Assembly: GCF_001613365.1 (NCBI RefSeq)
Contig: NZ_BDCF01000001.1
Span: 434,001-498,000 of the forward strand
Source of the DNA: Nocardia xishanensis NBRC 101358
Lineage (GTDB): Bacteria > Actinomycetota > Actinomycetes > Mycobacteriales > Mycobacteriaceae
Direction of reading: 5' to 3'
Length of the DNA: 64,000 bases
In this document: positions 61,372 to 64,000 of the stretch, piece by piece
Layout: each line of letters opens with the position of its first letter
How positions within the stretch are numbered: the first letter of the stretch is position 1
Translations under genes and position numbers: made by a program
Notes under the pieces: generated by a model
Databases searched by the model: none
What the model saw: the letters and a program-made list of their open reading frames with translations, nothing else
What the model was told of the DNA's origin: nothing

Positions 61372-64000
61372 CTAAGCGTCCAGCCGCCCGCTCAACTCGC
61401 GCAGCAGCGCGATGATCCGTGCCGCTCCGGTCCTGCGCCGCATCCCGGTGGCCGCGCGCAAGGCCGCGTCCATCCGCTCGGAGCCGACTCGCGACCGGTG
61501 AAAGTCCCAGTGCCGCCGCACCATCATCGACGGATAGTCCTGCCGGGCAACGACCTTCGCGGACAGCGCGAGCAGCTCCATACCCGCCTCCGCATCCGGC
61601 TCGATCGCGAGCCGATGCGAGCCGACCGCGCACGCCACCGCGCCTATCTGCGGCAGGTCGTAGAACTGGGCAAGCCTGCCCGCAGCGCTCTCGGTGACTT
61701 CGGCGGCGAGTTCCGTCGCCTCCTCGGCGCGTCCGTACAGCACCTGCGCGCCGATCATCGCGCTCGCCAGCATGAGCCCGCCCGGCCCCGGCGTCAGATC
61801 ATCGTCCGGCCAGCCCAACAGCTCGAGCGCCCTGCGGTAATACCGCAATCCGATGTCGGTATCGCCCTCGGCCAGTGCGAGTTCCGCGACACCACCCGAC
61901 ACGGTGGCCAGCCGATGGTTGCGCCGGACGTTCGGATCGTCGATCGGGGCGACATAAGCCGGGTCGTCGGAAGCGCCGAGCGCGAAGGCCAATTCCTCGC
62001 GTGCCCGCTCCACCTGGCCCACGCCGATCAGCGCGACCGCGAGATAGCTGCGAATCTCCACGGCCTCGTCGTGGGCCCGCAGGGTGCGCAGCGCGGCGGC
62101 GGCCCTGCGGTAGTAGTCCACCGAATCGGCGTAGCGGGCGGTCTGCCCGCCGAGCTGGCCTAGGTGCTGACAGACCATGGCGAGGCCCCATAGATCTTTG
62201 CCTTCCAGCAACCGCAGCGCGCCGAGCGCGTCGCGGGCCGAGCCGTGCACGTCGCCCGCGTTCTCCCTGATGTTCGCGCGGGCGATGAGCGCGGCCGCCC
62301 GCACGTCGGGGTCGGAGGAACGCGCTCCGTCGGCGAGAATGCGCGCAAGGCCTTTTCCCGAGGCGTCCACGATCAGCAACCCGCCGAGGTGGCGCAACCC
62401 GGGGTTCATCCCGACGGCGGTGCGCAGCAACACCCGGGTGCGCGCCCGCACGGTGGCCAGCGGGCGCAGATCGGCGTTCAGGAAGACCAGGTGTATTCCG
62501 ATCGTCAGCGCGGCCAGCATCCGCAGATCCGCGATGACGCCGCGCGCGGGTTCCCGCTCGGGCGCGGAGCGCAGCACTCGCGGCGCCCACGACGTCAGCT
62601 CCATATGCGCGCCGCGCATCATCCACAGCATCGCGAGGACAGGGAACACGCGATACACCGTCGCGGCGTCGTCGCGGTCCAGCGCGTAGCGCAGCACACC
62701 CGCCAGGTTGTCCTGTTCGGCGGCGACCGAGAGCACCGTCGTCAGCTGTTCGTCGGTGCGGTAGCGCAGGGCGGCGTCCACCGAGTATTCGGCCGCCCAC
62801 CGCGACATCCGCCGCATGACATGCTCGACTTCACCGACGGTGGTCAGCTGTTCCTCACCGAATTCACGGACCGTCTCAAGCATTCGGTACCGCGTGCCGT
62901 CCTCGTCCTCGAGCACGGTGAGCAGCGACTGGCTCACCAAGCCGTCCACCGCGGCGGCCACATCGTCGACGTCCGGTCCGCCCGCCACCGCCTCGGCGGC
63001 GATCGAGGTGAAACCCGCTGGAAAGCGGCACATTCGGCGCAATGTCGCCTGCTGCGGCGGATCGAGCAGGTTCCAGCTCCACGCGATCACCGCGTGCAGT
63101 GTGCGGTGCCGTTCAGGTGACGAGCGGTCGCCGCCGCGCAGCAGGGCGAATCGGTGCTCGAGCCTGGCCTCGATCTCCTCGACGCTCATGGTGCGGGCAC
63201 GGGCGGCGGCGAGTTCGATGGCCAGTGGCAGTCCGTCCAGCATCGCGCACAGCCTGGCGACGGCGTCCGGGTCGAGGCGCACCGTCGGCCGCACCGCGCG
63301 GGCCCGCGCGCTGAACAGGTCGGTGGCGGGCGAGCCCGCGGCGTCGATGGCCAAGGGCGCCAAGGGATAGACGCTCTCGGCGGTGATGGCCAGCGGGGCG
63401 CGGCTGGTGGTCAGCACGGTGAGCTGGTCGCAGCTGCCGATCAGGTCGCCGACGACCTCGGCGACGGCATCGACGAGGTGTTCGCAGTTGTCCAAGATCA
63501 GCAGCATCGGACGGGCCGACAGCGCGTCGCGCAGCCGCCTGCCCGTGTCGATCCGCCCCGGCCGCAGCAGACCCGGCTCGCGGACCACCTCGCCGATGCC
63601 GAGCGTCGTACTGATCGCCGACTCGATATCGGCCCGCGCGTCGTCCACGGAGGTCGAGCGCACCGACGCGAGCTCCACGAGCACCACGGATTCCTGCCGC
63701 GCCACCCTGGCGCCGACTTCGTTGGCCACCCTGGTCTTTCCGGTTCCCCCCGGCCCGAGCACGGTGACCACCCGGGCGGCGCGCAGCAGCTCGGCGAGCT
63801 GGTCGAGGTCGGCGTCCCTGCCCAGCAGTGCGTTCGGCGCGGCGCGCAAGCCGATGGCCTCGCGCGGACTCTCGGAGCGAGACAACAACTGTGCGTGCAG
63901 CGGTGACGCCGTGCTCGCGTCCGGGATACCGACGGCCGCGGCATGCGCCGACCCCTCCGGGTCGGAAGAGGCCGCCGGTTCGGGTTTTTCGATGACATTG
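61372..64000 (-). CDS. AfsR/SARP-like ATPase regulator, C-terminal part (5' cut by window edge)
   Basis: The frame remains open to the right edge of the window, so the visible 875 residues are the C-terminal part. A TTG at 63888 is not the real start; the preceding residues (PHAQLLSRSESPREAIGLRA-like linker) belong to the same protein. It contains an NB-ARC/STAND ATPase: LLGRDADLDQLAELLR, P-loop VTVLGPGGTGKTRVANEV, Walker B MLLILDNCEHLVDAV, LTTSRAPLAITAESVYPLAPL, then a winged helix and a long tetratricopeptide-like region. In such proteins an OmpR-type DNA-binding domain and BTAD precede this; they would be off-window. It is probably a transcriptional activator. Confidence 0.88.
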   Translation of the reverse strand, partial: NVIEKPEPAASSDPEGSAHAAAVGIPDASTASPLHAQLLSRSESPREAIGLRAAPNALLGRDADLDQLAELLRAARVVTVLGPGGTGKTRVANEVGARVARQESVVLVELASVRSTSVDDARADIESAISTTLGIGEVVREPGLLRPGRIDTGRRLRDALSARPMLLILDNCEHLVDAVAEVVGDLIGSCDQLTVLTTSRAPLAITAESVYPLAPLAIDAAGSPATDLFSARARAVRPTVRLDPDAVARLCAMLDGLPLAIELAAARARTMSVEEIEARLEHRFALLRGGDRSSPERHRTLHAVIAWSWNLLDPPQQATLRRMCRFPAGFTSIAAEAVAGGPDVDDVAAAVDGLVSQSLLTVLEDEDGTRYRMLETVREFGEEQLTTVGEVEHVMRRMSRWAAEYSVDAALRYRTDEQLTTVLSVAAEQDNLAGVLRYALDRDDAATVYRVFPVLAMLWMMRGAHMELTSWAPRVLRSAPEREPARGVIADLRMLAALTIGIHLVFLNADLRPLATVRARTRVLLRTAVGMNPGLRHLGGLLIVDASGKGLARILADGARSSDPDVRAAALIARANIRENAGDVHGSARDALGALRLLEGKDLWGLAMVCQHLGQLGGQTARYADSVDYYRRAAAALRTLRAHDEAVEIRSYLAVALIGVGQVERAREELAFALGASDDPAYVAPIDDPNVRRNHRLATVSGGVAELALAEGDTDIGLRYYRRALELLGWPDDDLTPGPGGLMLASAMIGAQVLYGRAEEATELAAEVTESAAGRLAQFYDLPQIGAVACAVGSHRLAIEPDAEAGMELLALSAKVVARQDYPSMMVRRHWDFHRSRVGSERMDAALRAATGMRRRTGAARIIALLRELSGRLDA

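Noticed and set aside
59458..64000. DrrAB-like exporter plus AfsR-like regulator as a secondary-metabolite cluster
   Set aside because: No biosynthetic enzyme is present in the visible part and the two units are convergent, so the claim cannot be supported from this window.

Overview
The window is high-GC actinobacterial chromosome. Its gene content points to a mycolic-acid-containing Corynebacteriales member, most likely Nocardia. The reasons are a complete yrbE/mce operon with its mkl ATPase, a fused HadA-HadB mycolate dehydratase, RpoB and RpoC almost identical to the mycobacterial forms, and gene neighbourhoods matching the M. tuberculosis Rv0546-Rv0563 (menaquinone, mgtA, htpX) and Rv0634B-Rv0668 (ribosomal, RNA polymerase) segments. 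Genus is an inference from remembered protein similarity; no database search was possible.

Layout. (1) 1-5.9 kb: accessory genes, namely the end of a pirin, an ArsR/AHSA1 pair, a thioesterase-like protein, an aldo/keto reductase with a divergent XRE regulator, two exported proteins and a tiny ORF. (2) 6.0-13.8 kb: rpoC and rpoB, reading leftward from their own promoter. (3) 14.0-25.5 kb: a leftward mkl-yrbEA-yrbEB-mceABCDEF-mam-mam operon, a lipid ABC importer, wedged between rplJL and rpoBC. (4) 25.7-35.1 kb: rplJ-rplL behind a structured leader, a divergent MFS exporter, an FMN reductase, then the leftward series tRNA-Thr, tRNA-Met, rpmG, hadAB, tRNA-Trp, secE, nusG, rplK, rplA, and a separate tRNA-Tyr. 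(5) 35.2-45.4 kb: yajQ, htpX, a polyprenyl diphosphate synthase, menJ, mgtA, menG, and several small regulator/enzyme pairs. (6) 45.5-49.7 kb: a 1400-residue fusion of molybdopterin nitrate reductase with a CysJ-like diflavin reductase, preceded by a GlnR-like box. (7) 49.8-59.2 kb: an AKR/TetR pair, small proteins, menD, a repeat-rich gap, a DUF6918-type protein, a thioesterase, menB with a VOC protein, and menE. (8) 59.4-64 kb: a DrrA/DrrB-type exporter and the C-terminal part of an AfsR-like regulator cut by the window edge.

How it fits together. Two processes dominate: the transcription/translation core (rpo, rpl, secE, nusG, tRNAs) and the cell envelope (Mce import, HadAB mycolate synthesis, MgtA mannosylation, menaquinone tail and ring synthesis). 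Menaquinone genes are scattered in single or paired units: grcC1-like synthase, menJ, menG, menD, menB and menE are present, while menA, menC and menF are not in the window.

I found no prophage, insertion sequence, CRISPR array or obvious defence system. The most interesting signals are regulatory and structural: the L10-type attenuator leader, several near-perfect palindromic operators, the GlnR-like box, a dispersed repeat family, an inverted/direct repeat cluster next to menD, the mce operon's position, and the catalytic-like motif in both halves of HadAB.
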